Assembly (NCBI GenBank): GCA_947493175.1
Contig: CANLQD010000002.1
Span: 186,001-250,000, forward strand
DNA length: 64,000 nucleotides
Direction: 5' to 3'
From: an uncultured Flavobacteriaceae bacterium
GTDB taxonomy: Bacteria; Bacteroidota; Bacteroidia; Flavobacteriales; Flavobacteriaceae
Part shown: positions 26,937 to 35,551 of the stretch, one piece after another
Numbering within the stretch: the first letter of the stretch is position 1
How the letters are laid out: each line of letters starts with the position of its first letter
Translations under genes and position numbers: made by a program
Notes under the pieces: model-generated
What the model was told of the DNA's origin: nothing
Databases searched by the model: none
What the model saw: only the letters and a program-made list of their open reading frames with translations

Positions 26937-27164
26937 ATGAAAAAGCACCGGAACTTCTTAATTTTCTACAGCCTTTGGTTAGGGGGCATTTTTTTGATAC
27001 TAACCGTGTTTGATAACCCTTCGGAGAAAGATGCTACTACAACGAACGAAGGCACTACCATTTGTACATTAACAACAAAACCCGTAAGCTGTTCAAAACA
27101 ACATAGATGCGAGGATAAATTGTGTTGTATTGGAAAAGATGGAATGAATACAACGAAATACTAG
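26937..27164 (+). CDS. Small cysteine-rich hypothetical membrane-anchored protein
   Basis: A possible 75-residue protein: a short basic start, one hydrophobic helix (LIFYSLWLGGIFLILTVF) and a C-terminal part with five cysteines in the pattern C-x8-C-x5-C-x4-CC. The cysteines could form disulfides or bind a metal outside the membrane. No family is recognised. It lies at the left edge of the AT-rich island. Confidence 0.4.
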   Translation: MKKHRNFLIFYSLWLGGIFLILTVFDNPSEKDATTTNEGTTICTLTTKPVSCSKQHRCEDKLCCIGKDGMNTTKY

Positions 27165-27288
27165 TTTTTCATCGCGGATTTACGAGAGATTTTTTGGGTG
27201 TTTTGGAATGCTAGTAGGGAATTGGTATAGGCCGACTTTGTAAAACGTTCAGCTAGTGTGGAGATTTGGAGTTATTAGGTCCAAACAA

Positions 27289-27926
27289 TTCTATTTTACA
27301 TAATATAAATTATAGTACAGATTGGTTTGTATGTATTTCTGATTCAACATCTTAGCTGTAAGCTATAATTCTATTATGTAAAATATCCCTCGAAAGCAGT
27401 TCTTTCATTCAACGTAGCAACAGGGTCATCACCCTGTTTAATTTACGTAGCTTCGAAATTTCGGCTCATAAAAATCTTTTTAGAAAACTTCAAATTCTTA
27501 GAAAATCCCAGCGAAAAACATTTCGTCTGTATCTATAATTAGTCGTTATGTAAAATTGCCGCTCGGCCAACAGCATATTGCTTTCATAAAATTAAAATGC
27601 TCAGGCATTTTATTTTATACGCAATTCCCAGCCGCTTGGCCAGCGCCAAAAAAAGCAAAACCTTTTAGATTTTTATTGAACCTCGAAAATACGAGAAACT
27701 CACCGTCAATAAATTTTCAAGACCATTGGCGTCAGCTTGCCGCAAAAGTTTAAAATTTAGCGGAGCATAAATTTCTAAACACTTGCTACCCCCCGTATTC
27801 CAAACAAACTTTTCTTTTGAGTCTATTTTACATAATGTAGAGAGCGGAGCATAAATTTCTAAACACTTGCTACCCTCCGTATTCCAAACAAACTTTTCTT
27901 TTGAGTCTATTTTACATAATGTAGAG
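27289..27926. ncRNA. Large structured repeat element, copy 1 (candidate non-coding RNA or recombination element)
   Basis: This stretch has no gene and aligns over about 600 bases with 35550-36152. Conserved blocks include ATTATGTAAAATATCCCTCG, CATTTCGTCTGTA, CGTTATGTAAAAT and CGTCAGCTTGCCGCAA. Stems are kept while their bases differ: AAAATGC-TCAG-GCATTTT here (27594-27611) against AAATTGC-TCAG-GCAATTT in copy 2, both inside an ATAAAAT/ATTTTAT stem with one bulged base at the same place; and CGGAG/CTCCG (27845-27849/27875-27879) against GCGAG/CTCGC. AACAGGGT-CATC-ACCCTGTT (27419-27438) is another hairpin. Whether it acts as RNA or DNA is open. Confidence 0.6.
27759..27926. repeat. 84-base tandem duplication
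   Basis: The unit beginning AGCGGAGCATAAATTTC at 27759-27842 is repeated at 27843-27926 with a single difference. The second copy forms the CGGAG/CTCCG stem perfectly; the first has CCCCG at the second arm. It lies at the right end of the structured element. Confidence 0.95.
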
Positions 27927-27935
27927 ATATGCTAG

Positions 27936-28370
27936 TTACTTGAAATTCTCGATTTGATTGTAAAAAACATACTCGCCAAGTACTTTCATACCGTTCGTAA
28001 AGACCTTGATTTCCCAATTTGATAAGTATGTATGTGGGCTAACATCGTGCTCAAAAAACACAAAATCATCAGGTTTTGCAAGGGTTTTCGAAGGTATCAA
28101 GAATAGCAACGGCTCCGTATTCGGTATAAAACCTATCAACGCCACCCAAAGGTTTTCTTTAGGCTCGCCCAACTTCTCTTTTGGAACTTTTGAGCTTTGT
28201 TGAGCGATTAAATCCATTGGTTGTAGGAGTACCTCAGATTTCTTACCATTTGGGCTTTTGACTAAAAAATCGACTCCTTCCCTACCATTTTCCTTTGGGC
28301 TAATTTCTAAGCCTGCATGGGTTATTTCTGACTTTAAAATAGCTGCTGCTTGGCTTTGAAAATCTTGCAT
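27936..28370 (-). CDS. Hypothetical protein of the island
   Basis: The ATG at 28370 gives 144 residues (MQDFQSQAAAIL); the longer frame from 28457 would start in low-complexity sequence. A segment GREGVDFLVKSPNGKKSEV resembles the D-xn-E strand pair of PD-(D/E)XK nuclease-like folds, but the expected Q/E-x-K is replaced by LLQPM, so any nuclease activity is doubtful. It lies between the structured element and a GC-rich non-coding stretch. No family is recognised. Confidence 0.55.
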   Translation of the reverse strand: MQDFQSQAAAILKSEITHAGLEISPKENGREGVDFLVKSPNGKKSEVLLQPMDLIAQQSSKVPKEKLGEPKENLWVALIGFIPNTEPLLFLIPSKTLAKPDDFVFFEHDVSPHTYLSNWEIKVFTNGMKVLGEYVFYNQIENFK

Positions 28371-28543
28371 GTAACGAAAGTATCTTTTCTTTTTTTCTTG
28401 ATACGGCAAAGTATACTTTGAGCGAGATGATGCGGCTGCGAAACAAAAAAATGCCAACGCTTCAACCCGCCACCAAAAGTAATCAGCAACCGGCTAATTT
28501 CTTTTGTCACGTAGATAATTTTGGAACAGGGCCGAGCGTCAAG

Positions 28544-28566
28544 AAAATGTACCCAAAGTACATTTT
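28544..28566. other. Perfect hairpin in a GC-rich gene-free stretch (28371-28753)
   Basis: AAAATGTAC (28544-28552) pairs with GTACATTTT (28558-28566) around CCAAA, and the stem can extend through GAGCG/AGCG. The surrounding 380 bases contain no gene and are clearly richer in G+C than the island around them. The string AGATAATTTTGGAA recurs near copy 2 of the large element (about 36230). Confidence 0.6.
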
Positions 28567-28690
28567 TAGCGAAAGAGCCAGCTGGCGCGTTGGCATCGGC
28601 ATGAGTTTAGGATGCTTAACGGGCATCTGTCTGCAATTCACCAAGTGCCTTCCTCTCACTGCGTTCGTCGGAGGCAAGTAAAATTCTTAA

Positions 28691-28738
28691 CGCTCCTCTC
28701 CCCTATTGTTTTAGCCAAAATTCTCTTAGGCCAGTAAC
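28691..28738. repeat. 48-base repeat at the 3' end of a defence-like operon (copy 1)
   Basis: This segment, containing GCCAAAATTCTCTTAGGCC, matches 36361-36408 with about six differences and no gaps. In both places it sits 15-17 bases beyond the stop of a minus-strand operon, so it marks the downstream end of two different gene groups. Confidence 0.85.
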
Positions 28739-28753
28739 CCAGTTTTTAACATT

Positions 28754-29563
28754 CTAGTCTTCCATTAGTTGACCAAAACCAAAGTTGAGTTGTGTCTTGA
28801 CTTCTCGGTTAGCATGTATATATTTAATTAGCCTAACTGTATCCATTACATCTTCAATAGATAATACTTTTCTATACTTATCATATTTATTCAAATAAAC
28901 ACTTAATCTATCTTGAACGTCATAATTATCTCCTATCTGACTTATTATTTTATCCAGATAACTCATACAATTTGGAGCAATATCTACTCCATAAAAAGTA
29001 TTTAAATAAATAGCTCGAAGAAGATTTGCTTCAATTGTTGGATTCTTAGCTTTATAATACTTACTCTTCTGAATAATATTCAATTTTCTTTCCCTTACAA
29101 AATCGTTATAGTGATTTGACCTAAAATTATTTGAGTGAACGTTTACAACAAGACCATCGTAGTTATAAAAACAACCATCAGAAATATTATCCAAAATATA
29201 ATCTTCATTTCTTTTTACAACAGAATCACGAAATGCCCAGTTATTATCAATACTCCATATATCTACCTCAAAACCGCTTAAATCGATTTTTATGCCAAGC
29301 ATTCTATTAATAGAAAAAGAAAGATTTGAATTTTCTAGTAGATTTTTTAAATCATGATGAGAAAGCGACACAATCATGTCTAAATCCCTAGATTGCTTAT
29401 AATTAATAGAATCTCTTACAAAACCTCCGACGACATATGCCGTACCTGATATTAATAAGTTCATCATGAACTCATAAAAGTCTGGATACTTTCGCAATAC
29501 TTCTTTGAATCTAGCTGCGAAAAGTCTTTTAAAGAGATTTTTATCTTCTATTATTTCTAACAC
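28754..29563 (-). CDS. Nucleotidyltransferase (poly(A) polymerase/CCA-enzyme head-domain fold)
   Basis: A 269-residue protein that starts with GTG at 29563, overlapping the dGTPase stop by one base (TAGTG), so translation is coupled. The class II nucleotidyltransferase signature is visible: YVVGGFVRD (residues 43-51), SRDLDMIV with Asp60 and Asp62, and a third carboxylate at Asp101 in GFEVDIW. It is shorter than true CCA-adding or poly(A) enzymes and lacks their RNA-binding tail. With the dGTPase upstream it suggests a nucleotide- or RNA-modifying defence module; this is inference. Confidence 0.78.
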   Translation of the reverse strand: MLEIIEDKNLFKRLFAARFKEVLRKYPDFYEFMMNLLISGTAYVVGGFVRDSINYKQSRDLDMIVSLSHHDLKNLLENSNLSFSINRMLGIKIDLSGFEVDIWSIDNNWAFRDSVVKRNEDYILDNISDGCFYNYDGLVVNVHSNNFRSNHYNDFVRERKLNIIQKSKYYKAKNPTIEANLLRAIYLNTFYGVDIAPNCMSYLDKIISQIGDNYDVQDRLSVYLNKYDKYRKVLSIEDVMDTVRLIKYIHANREVKTQLNFGFGQLMED

Positions 29564-30921
29564 TACAATCTAATTCCTTTTAGTTTTCTGTATAGGTTTA
29601 ACGCATAAGTATCTGTCATGCCAGCAATAAAATCTACAATCAATTGTATTCTATTGTAGGCTTCATTATCATACTTATTATATTCACTATAAATATATCT
29701 ATAACTTGATGAAATATTCTTAAATAAACGTGCTTCTTTTGTATTACTACCAGCTTTAAAGTCTTCTGATTCAGTTGCTGGAATAAAAATATCAAGTAAA
29801 CCATAGATTATTTCCCAACCAGCAAGCTCAGTTTGCATTATTTTTTTATTATCAAAAACTACCGTTTGTAATGCCTCAAATGACTTTCTTATATCACTAC
29901 CTGTAGACTTGTCTATTAGTTCAAATTGAAATTCCCCGTCCATTATTTTAGCATAATTCTTTTTAAAGCAATCTACAATACCTTCTATCATTCTACCCTG
30001 TGTTTCAACCCTAAATTGTTGAACGGTAAGGGACAACTTGTCAGATAATTTGTTGTCGTTGCCTTTATGCATATTATCGAGAATTTCTAACAAGTCTCTA
30101 TTAGCTTTTAAATTTTCATCAAAAATTCTTCTTAGTGTTTCATAGTTTAAAATCCCTAGTTTTACACCATCTTCAATATCCGCCGCGCAATAGGCAATAT
30201 CATCCGCAGCTTCCATAAGATATACTATTGGATGTCTTTTGCCATTTAATCCTAATTCCTTACTTATTATTTGATAATCTGACTCTTCAGAACAGTAGTA
30301 GCCATATTTTTTCTTTCTAATTTCTTTGGCTTGTTTTTTCTTATTACCCTCCAAAGAATTAGACGGGTATTTTATAATACTTGCCAAAGTTGGGAAAGTC
30401 AAATTAAAACTATGTTCATCTTTGAAAAAGTGTAGTTTTCTAAGAATCCTAAAAGTCTGAACGTTTCCATCAAAATTTTCAAAGTCTGCTTTTTCTTGAT
30501 TAGTGAGTTTAACCTCGTTTTTTTCGAAGTATTCTTTAAAATAGTCCTTGATGGCAGATTCGCCAAAGTGGCCAAAAGGAGGGTTTCCTAAATCATGTAC
30601 TAGTCCAGAGCATCTTAAAAGAGAACTTAATTGTCCCTTATAATCCTCATGTAATTCTTTTTTTTCTATTAGGTATTTTTCAATACTCTTTCCGATTGAA
30701 CCTCCTATGTATGATACTTCCAATGAGTGAGTTAGACGTGTTCGTATATAGTCGCTTGTTTCTAAAGGGAATACCTGTGTTTTGTCCTGCAATCTTCGAA
30801 TAGGAGAACTTGAAATTAGACGACCATAATCTTGTTCAAAAGGGTCTCTTCCATCAATTTCTCTAGCCTTTGTTCGATTTCTGAATGTTACAGGTTGTAA
30901 TAGTTGTTCGCATTTTTTCAT
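29563..30921 (-). CDS. dGTPase-like HD-domain phosphohydrolase
   Basis: A 452-residue protein of the deoxyguanosinetriphosphate triphosphohydrolase family, which converts dGTP to deoxyguanosine and triphosphate. The metal-binding HD set is present: His65 (RLTHSLEV), His109-Asp110 (GLVHDLGNPPFGH) and the later Asp in EAADDIAYCAADIEDG. The N-terminal RTKAREIDGRDPFEQDYGRL is family-typical. dGTPases are known phage-defence effectors that drain the dGTP pool. It sits in the middle of a three-gene operon and is AT-rich like the rest of the island. Confidence 0.9.
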   Translation of the reverse strand: MKKCEQLLQPVTFRNRTKAREIDGRDPFEQDYGRLISSSPIRRLQDKTQVFPLETSDYIRTRLTHSLEVSYIGGSIGKSIEKYLIEKKELHEDYKGQLSSLLRCSGLVHDLGNPPFGHFGESAIKDYFKEYFEKNEVKLTNQEKADFENFDGNVQTFRILRKLHFFKDEHSFNLTFPTLASIIKYPSNSLEGNKKKQAKEIRKKKYGYYCSEESDYQIISKELGLNGKRHPIVYLMEAADDIAYCAADIEDGVKLGILNYETLRRIFDENLKANRDLLEILDNMHKGNDNKLSDKLSLTVQQFRVETQGRMIEGIVDCFKKNYAKIMDGEFQFELIDKSTGSDIRKSFEALQTVVFDNKKIMQTELAGWEIIYGLLDIFIPATESEDFKAGSNTKEARLFKNISSSYRYIYSEYNKYDNEAYNRIQLIVDFIAGMTDTYALNLYRKLKGIRL

Positions 30922-30999
30922 ATAATTATCCTTTGTTTATAGTTAAGTTTGGTTCAGTTAGTATTGACAAAATTAATCTGATTACTTTATGTAGCTCTA

Positions 31000-32964
31000 T
31001 TATGATGTTGTTATTTCTACGAAATGTTCATAAAGCATGACCATTGCCAATGTGTCCAACTCACAATATTTTAGTAAACTTTTTTCAAGTTCTTTTCTCT
31101 CAAAATCAGTCATATCGGTATACTGTAATTTTGAATATGCTGTTAAAGCAGCTCCCCCATTTGCAATATTTTCAATATCAGATAGGGTGTTTTCAATGTC
31201 TTCTTCGCTCCAGTTATCAAAAACAGGAGGAAGTTGGTCATATGGATTTATAATCAGGCCTTCTTTAATTTCCAACCAAATTTTTTCTGAACTAAAATTC
31301 TTGCTAGTAATATTTATTTCACCGATTGGTCGCGAGTATTTACTCTTTAAATGTTTACTTTTTTGGAGTGATGCTGGTAACACTTTCTTCAAAGAATTTG
31401 AACCCTTAGTTAAAGGGTTGTAATAATACTTTTTTTCAACGTCCCAAAGGTCAACCATATCTCTATTGCCGGTCCAAGCAAAAGCGCTATTTCGAGTAGA
31501 ATGCGAAATACTTTCTATAAAATCCATCAATTCTTTTTTATCCACTTCTTCCGAATCATGTAATTGACAATAAATTGCATTCAAAATACTGTTCTCATGG
31601 TTGGAATATCTAAATATAGTTCCGTTGTCATTTTCAAGAGCTTTTTTCAACTCCCTTGTAAATTCAAAATTGGGAAATTCACCTGCTTGACTATTTATAT
31701 ATTCGGTAGCATGTTCTATGCTTCCATCATTATTAAAAATATGATGAGAAAATTGAAAAGCAGTTTGTTCATAAGGTTTAATGTTTTTATTGAATGGCAA
31801 TGCTGCCGCACTTGTTTCAAAATCAATAAAATGAAGAGGGAATTTCCAAAATTTCATTTCTTGAATCAAAGCATCTTTATCTACATAAATAGAGCTGTCG
31901 TCTTCTACTTCTTTTTCGATTTGCAGCCATTGCCGATGTGATGTTGTTAACTTATCTGCTTCAATCTTTAGACCAATTAAATCTTCGGAAAGTTCAGATT
32001 TAAATAAAACTCCTTCTTGAAAAAGCTTATTGCCTCTTCTAAAAGAATAGATGTCAAGAATGTTTGGTTTATTAAATTCTTCTTCTGTCCAATTATGTTG
32101 CTTTATAAAACACTCCTCGAATCCTGATTTTAGGCCCATATTTTTGTCTTCGACAGAAGTTCTAAATTCACAATTCTTACAGCTCGTAAAACTTGTTGGC
32201 CATTTTGCATATTGGTCTTTCTGATATAGTTCATTGAATTTTGAAATAGATTCTGTAAAATTCAATCCTTTCGCATATTCAAATTTATCTGACTCTATTT
32301 CTTTGACAATATCTGTTACTTTTTTCAAACCGAGAATGGAACTTCCCGTTTCCTCCAAAGTAGAAACTTTCTTAGATATGCCAGTTCTATTTTCTTTAGT
32401 TTTATTTATTCTGAACAATTGATTTAGCCCATCTATACTGGCTTTTTTCGTCTTATCAGCCAACATCAAATACGACTCAATACTCCAATTTGGATAGCAA
32501 AGTTGCATTACATGTTTTTGAAAAGCGACATCAAATAAATATGGCTTCCAAGTACTAACAATTCCACCTCGTTTGCCAATCAAAAGAAATTCATCCTCTG
32601 GGTCAAAAGATTTTGACTTTACTTCAATTAGTTTTATCGAATCGCCCTTTTTAACTAGAATATCAGTTCTAATAAAAAAACCATCAACCAAAAAAGCGGC
32701 TTCATAAATTATAACGTTTTCTTGTTTAAGTAACTCTTTTGTTTGATTATATACATTTTCATATTCTCCTGCTTCTCCTTCAACCAAGATACCATTGGGA
32801 TAATGCATTCGAGCGAGTTCTTCTACCTGAAAGCCGCCTTGCGCTAACGCCTCTAAAAAAGAGTCTTCCTTTTTTACATTGGCATAAGCTTTTTTGCCGG
32901 TGTAATAAAGTTTATTTGGACATTCTAATCCAAGTTTGAATTTAGACTTTGTTAATACCCTCAT
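31000..32964 (-). CDS. DUF2779 protein: Cas4-like Fe-S nuclease plus DEDD exonuclease domains
   Basis: The frame opens at 33141, but its first 59 codons lie in a dispersed repeat; the ATG at 32964 (MRVLTKSKFKLGLECPNK) is the family start and gives 654 residues. The N-terminal half is Cas4/AddB-like, with Cys15, a PD-(D/E)XK core Asp101...Glu114-Val-Lys116, and Cys262, Cys265 and Cys285 that could complete a 4Fe-4S cluster. The C-terminal half has DEDD-type exonuclease motifs HFIDFET (Asp381, Glu383) and YCELDTLA (Asp637). It lies 78 bases upstream of the dGTPase. A DNA-degrading defence role is likely but unproven. Confidence 0.83.
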   Translation of the reverse strand: MRVLTKSKFKLGLECPNKLYYTGKKAYANVKKEDSFLEALAQGGFQVEELARMHYPNGILVEGEAGEYENVYNQTKELLKQENVIIYEAAFLVDGFFIRTDILVKKGDSIKLIEVKSKSFDPEDEFLLIGKRGGIVSTWKPYLFDVAFQKHVMQLCYPNWSIESYLMLADKTKKASIDGLNQLFRINKTKENRTGISKKVSTLEETGSSILGLKKVTDIVKEIESDKFEYAKGLNFTESISKFNELYQKDQYAKWPTSFTSCKNCEFRTSVEDKNMGLKSGFEECFIKQHNWTEEEFNKPNILDIYSFRRGNKLFQEGVLFKSELSEDLIGLKIEADKLTTSHRQWLQIEKEVEDDSSIYVDKDALIQEMKFWKFPLHFIDFETSAAALPFNKNIKPYEQTAFQFSHHIFNNDGSIEHATEYINSQAGEFPNFEFTRELKKALENDNGTIFRYSNHENSILNAIYCQLHDSEEVDKKELMDFIESISHSTRNSAFAWTGNRDMVDLWDVEKKYYYNPLTKGSNSLKKVLPASLQKSKHLKSKYSRPIGEINITSKNFSSEKIWLEIKEGLIINPYDQLPPVFDNWSEEDIENTLSDIENIANGGAALTAYSKLQYTDMTDFERKELEKSLLKYCELDTLAMVMLYEHFVEITTS

Positions 32965-33126
32965 TCTATTTTTTGTAGAGTTATTTACTTCAAGAAAATT
33001 GACTTGAAGTTTATGCCGGTGAAAATAGATGAGTAATTTGGTAAATTTTGGAGTATTTCGAAGATATGATTTTAACAGGAAATAATTTACGCTTTTTCGT
33101 AATTTATTGACATTTGTAGTAAAATA

Positions 33127-33240
33127 CCATTCCACACACATTGCACTCCCCTCCTATCGTCGGGTCGCATAATAAGTGTTCAATTACCTTTTAAGAAGTT
33201 GTTTTTAGAAGAAAAAAGAAAATGCCCTAACATTGTCCAT
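33127..33240 (+). repeat. Dispersed island repeat, copy a
   Basis: Core CACTCCCCTCCTATCGTC followed by GCATAATAAGTGTT (33138-33180), then ATTACCTTTTAAGAAG and TTTTAGAAGAAAAAAG. It lies directly upstream of the DUF2779 gene on the minus strand and may carry its promoter. The left flank GTAGTAAAATACCATTCC, with an imperfect TTACG/CGTAA palindrome, is shared with copy b. Confidence 0.85.
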
Positions 33241-33241
33241 T

Positions 33242-33460
33242 TTACTCACTTTTCAATTCTAAACCTTTGCAGATTTCAGTAAAAACTTCACAAGGATCTG
33301 CATCAATCGCCAATGCAATAAGATATAATTCATCAGCACGAAGTTTTGTTTTCTTGTTATTTGATAACTCGCTAAGCCTTGTTTTACTGATTCCAGTTTT
33401 TCTAGCAACATCAGAACGATTTACCGATTTTTTAGCAAGAAACAATCCTAATTCAGTCAT
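33242..33460 (-). CDS. XRE-family HTH regulator
   Basis: A 72-residue helix-turn-helix protein: SDVARKTGISKTRLSELSNNKK is the Cro/C1-type HTH (residues 17-38) and LYLIALAIDADPCEVFTEI closes the fold. It probably represses its own divergent promoter region and the small gene on the plus strand. It sits just to the right of repeat copy a. Confidence 0.88.
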   Translation of the reverse strand: MTELGLFLAKKSVNRSDVARKTGISKTRLSELSNNKKTKLRADELYLIALAIDADPCEVFTEICKGLELKSE

Positions 33461-33597
33461 TTTTATCTGATTTTAAGATAATAAAGTTAGTTACTCGGAT
33501 ACTTTTTTCCGAAAATCCAAATTTTTATCATAAATATTGTCCGATATTCTATATATTTGTTCTGATAATCGGAATATTTTATCTTTAATTCAGGCAA

Positions 33598-33846
33598 ATG
33601 GAAGACAAAAATCAGACCAAAATAGAATTAGAAGTAATAGACCTATCTCCATTTCTAGATTATTTGGATGAATATCATGAGGGTAATTTATTATTCTTAA
33701 CGAACTGGTTTGACCGAGCAATCTATATGTTTCATTACCTGCCTGAAGATGTATTTACTCCTTTCGAGCGGCAGAATACTTGCCATATATTAATGCAACT
33801 AAAAGAAACTTTAACGGAGGTTTATTGTAAGCAGAATGGTTATTGA
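33598..33846 (+). CDS. Small hypothetical protein divergent from the HTH regulator
   Basis: An 82-residue acidic protein (MEDKNQTKIELEVIDLSPFL) with a helical C-terminal half. It has no signal, no membrane segment and no recognised family. The spacer to the HTH gene contains AT-rich strings with repeats of the type CCGAAAATCC and CCGATA, plausible operator DNA. The divergent pairing suggests that the regulator controls it. Confidence 0.6.
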   Translation: MEDKNQTKIELEVIDLSPFLDYLDEYHEGNLLFLTNWFDRAIYMFHYLPEDVFTPFERQNTCHILMQLKETLTEVYCKQNGY

Positions 33847-33941
33847 AATGTTCAAATGGTTAGTGAAACTACATCTCATATGCACGGATTATAACCCCGC
33901 TATCAGTTGATTCAGAAAAAGAAGCAAATTTTTGTATAGAA

Positions 33942-34496
33942 TTATTGAGACTTGGTATAAAAAAATACTCCTAAAGTAGAAAACGATACGCCTAAAAAAA
34001 TAATACTCAGTGAATAAAGTGCTAGACTAAAAAGCTCAAGAACATTTATGCCTTCTTCTTTTTCAAGAGCCTCATCCAGGTTTTTTAGACTATAAGTTGC
34101 GGAGTATATCAAACCATTACTGTTTTCTTCATATTTAATTATGGTATTTGAAATATCACTACCATTTTCAGAATACTTCTTATTGATAACGAAAACGCTT
34201 TTAATAGCTAGAAACGAAAACAGTGTTATAAGTGCTAAAATTATAAAGGACAAAGATACTTTTCTAACTAGTTTTAATGAAGAAAGTTGATCCTCATATA
34301 AAAAAATAAAAGGGATTACTAAAAGCGTGAAAGTAGTAGGAATTCCAATATAATATTCACCTAATACAGAATCCTGTATTTGTTTAGTCTTTAAAACATA
34401 AATTATGGATGGCAATAGTACTGTGAAAGCGGCTAAAATACCCCAAAACGATTTTAAAAATTTAGAAAATTTTTTAAAATTAAACTCAGCTCCCAT
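33942..34496 (-). CDS. Membrane protein with four predicted spans
   Basis: A 184-residue protein. Hydrophobic segments lie at about residues 18-36, 46-66, 79-103 and 153-180, with a polar loop (NKKYSENGSDISNTIIKYEEN) between the third and fourth. No family is recognised. It lies 90 bases downstream of the lipoprotein gene on the same strand and may share its transcript. Confidence 0.65.
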   Translation of the reverse strand: MGAEFNFKKFSKFLKSFWGILAAFTVLLPSIIYVLKTKQIQDSVLGEYYIGIPTTFTLLVIPFIFLYEDQLSSLKLVRKVSLSFIILALITLFSFLAIKSVFVINKKYSENGSDISNTIIKYEENSNGLIYSATYSLKNLDEALEKEEGINVLELFSLALYSLSIIFLGVSFSTLGVFFYTKSQ

Positions 34497-34585
34497 TAGG
34501 TTCTTTTTTAGATTTACTACCGGTGGGGAAATATTAAATTATATTCCTCCCGAGTAACTTTTCTCTGCTTAGATTATTTCCACAC

Positions 34586-35224
34586 TTATTCTTCATTAAT
34601 GTATTTCCCGATTTTTTTAATAAAAGTAGAGTCAATTTTTAAGTCTTGATATAATGTATCTTTTGATAGTTTTATTAATTCTGTTAATTCTTTTAGAGTT
34701 TCCTTTTTTGAATGATAAACCTGATTCTTGCTATCTGCAATGGCTATCTTTTCTGCCGAGGTTATCAATTTTTCGTAAATTTTGATAATCGCAGGGTCAA
34801 CTTCTCCTTCATTATTTTTTAGGGCTTCTATCCTAAAGGCTAAATCCCGAATCATATAATTCCCAGCGTTTCTTTTTCCAAGTTCCGCTATGGCTTTAAC
34901 CGCAGAAAACTTGGCTGCAGCATCAACTTTGTCTCCGACTTTTGCTTTAGCTAAAACATCTAATGTGCTATTGATTACAGCATCAGGTGGATTTTCTGAT
35001 ATTACTTTAACAGTTCCATTTGCGTTAACCAGGTAAATTCCTCCTCGTTGTGTTGCATCGTAATGAGACCAAAAAAGAGTAGGTAAAACTTTTTCTTTGG
35101 TACCATCGTTGAATTTTGCTGTATAAAGAGATTGTCTTGAAATACCCGCACTTTTTCTCGATTCATTAATTGATGCGCAACCTGTGGCGATAACCACTAA
35201 TGCAAGAATTGACAATTTCTTCAT
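34586..35224 (-). CDS. Lipoprotein of unknown function
   Basis: The frame opens at 35470 within the dispersed repeat (MCVEWYFTT, also found before the DUF2779 gene), but the true start is the ATG at 35224. This gives a lipoprotein signal MKKLSILALVVIATGCAS and 212 residues. The mature protein has a beta-rich first part (TLFWSHYDATQRGGIYLVNANG) and a helical, lysine-rich C-terminus. No family is recognised. It is the first gene after repeat copy b. Confidence 0.7.
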   Translation of the reverse strand: MKKLSILALVVIATGCASINESRKSAGISRQSLYTAKFNDGTKEKVLPTLFWSHYDATQRGGIYLVNANGTVKVISENPPDAVINSTLDVLAKAKVGDKVDAAAKFSAVKAIAELGKRNAGNYMIRDLAFRIEALKNNEGEVDPAIIKIYEKLITSAEKIAIADSKNQVYHSKKETLKELTELIKLSKDTLYQDLKIDSTFIKKIGKYINEE

Positions 35225-35413
35225 AACTCTATATTTAGAATATTCTACGAACAATCTTAAAGCAAGCATTATAGAAAACAAATACCTGTTAAAGGGTATT
35301 TTTGGGGGAAGTAAAATGTAGGCAGTGAATTCTTTGGAGAAATTAAATATATAAAAAATTAACAAGAAATAAATTACGGTTTTTCGTAGTTGATTAAAAA
35401 ATGTAGTAAAATA

Positions 35414-35551
35414 CCATTCCACACACATTACACTCCCCTCGTGCCTCGGCTCGCATAATAAGTGTTCCATTACCTTAGAAGAAGAAACTTTTTTGAAGAA
35501 AAATTTAAGGAAATTTGTAGTAATAAAACTTTGCTTTACCCAAGCAAAGTT
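35414..35551 (+). repeat. Dispersed island repeat, copy b
   Basis: Same modules as copy a: TTCCACACACATTACACTCC, CATAATAAGTGTT, ATTACCTTAGAAGAAG and TTTTTTGAAGAAAAATTT. It continues into the hairpin AACTTTGCTT-TACCC-AAGCAAAGTT (35527-35551), which leads directly into TTACATAACG, the start of the large structured element. Confidence 0.85.
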
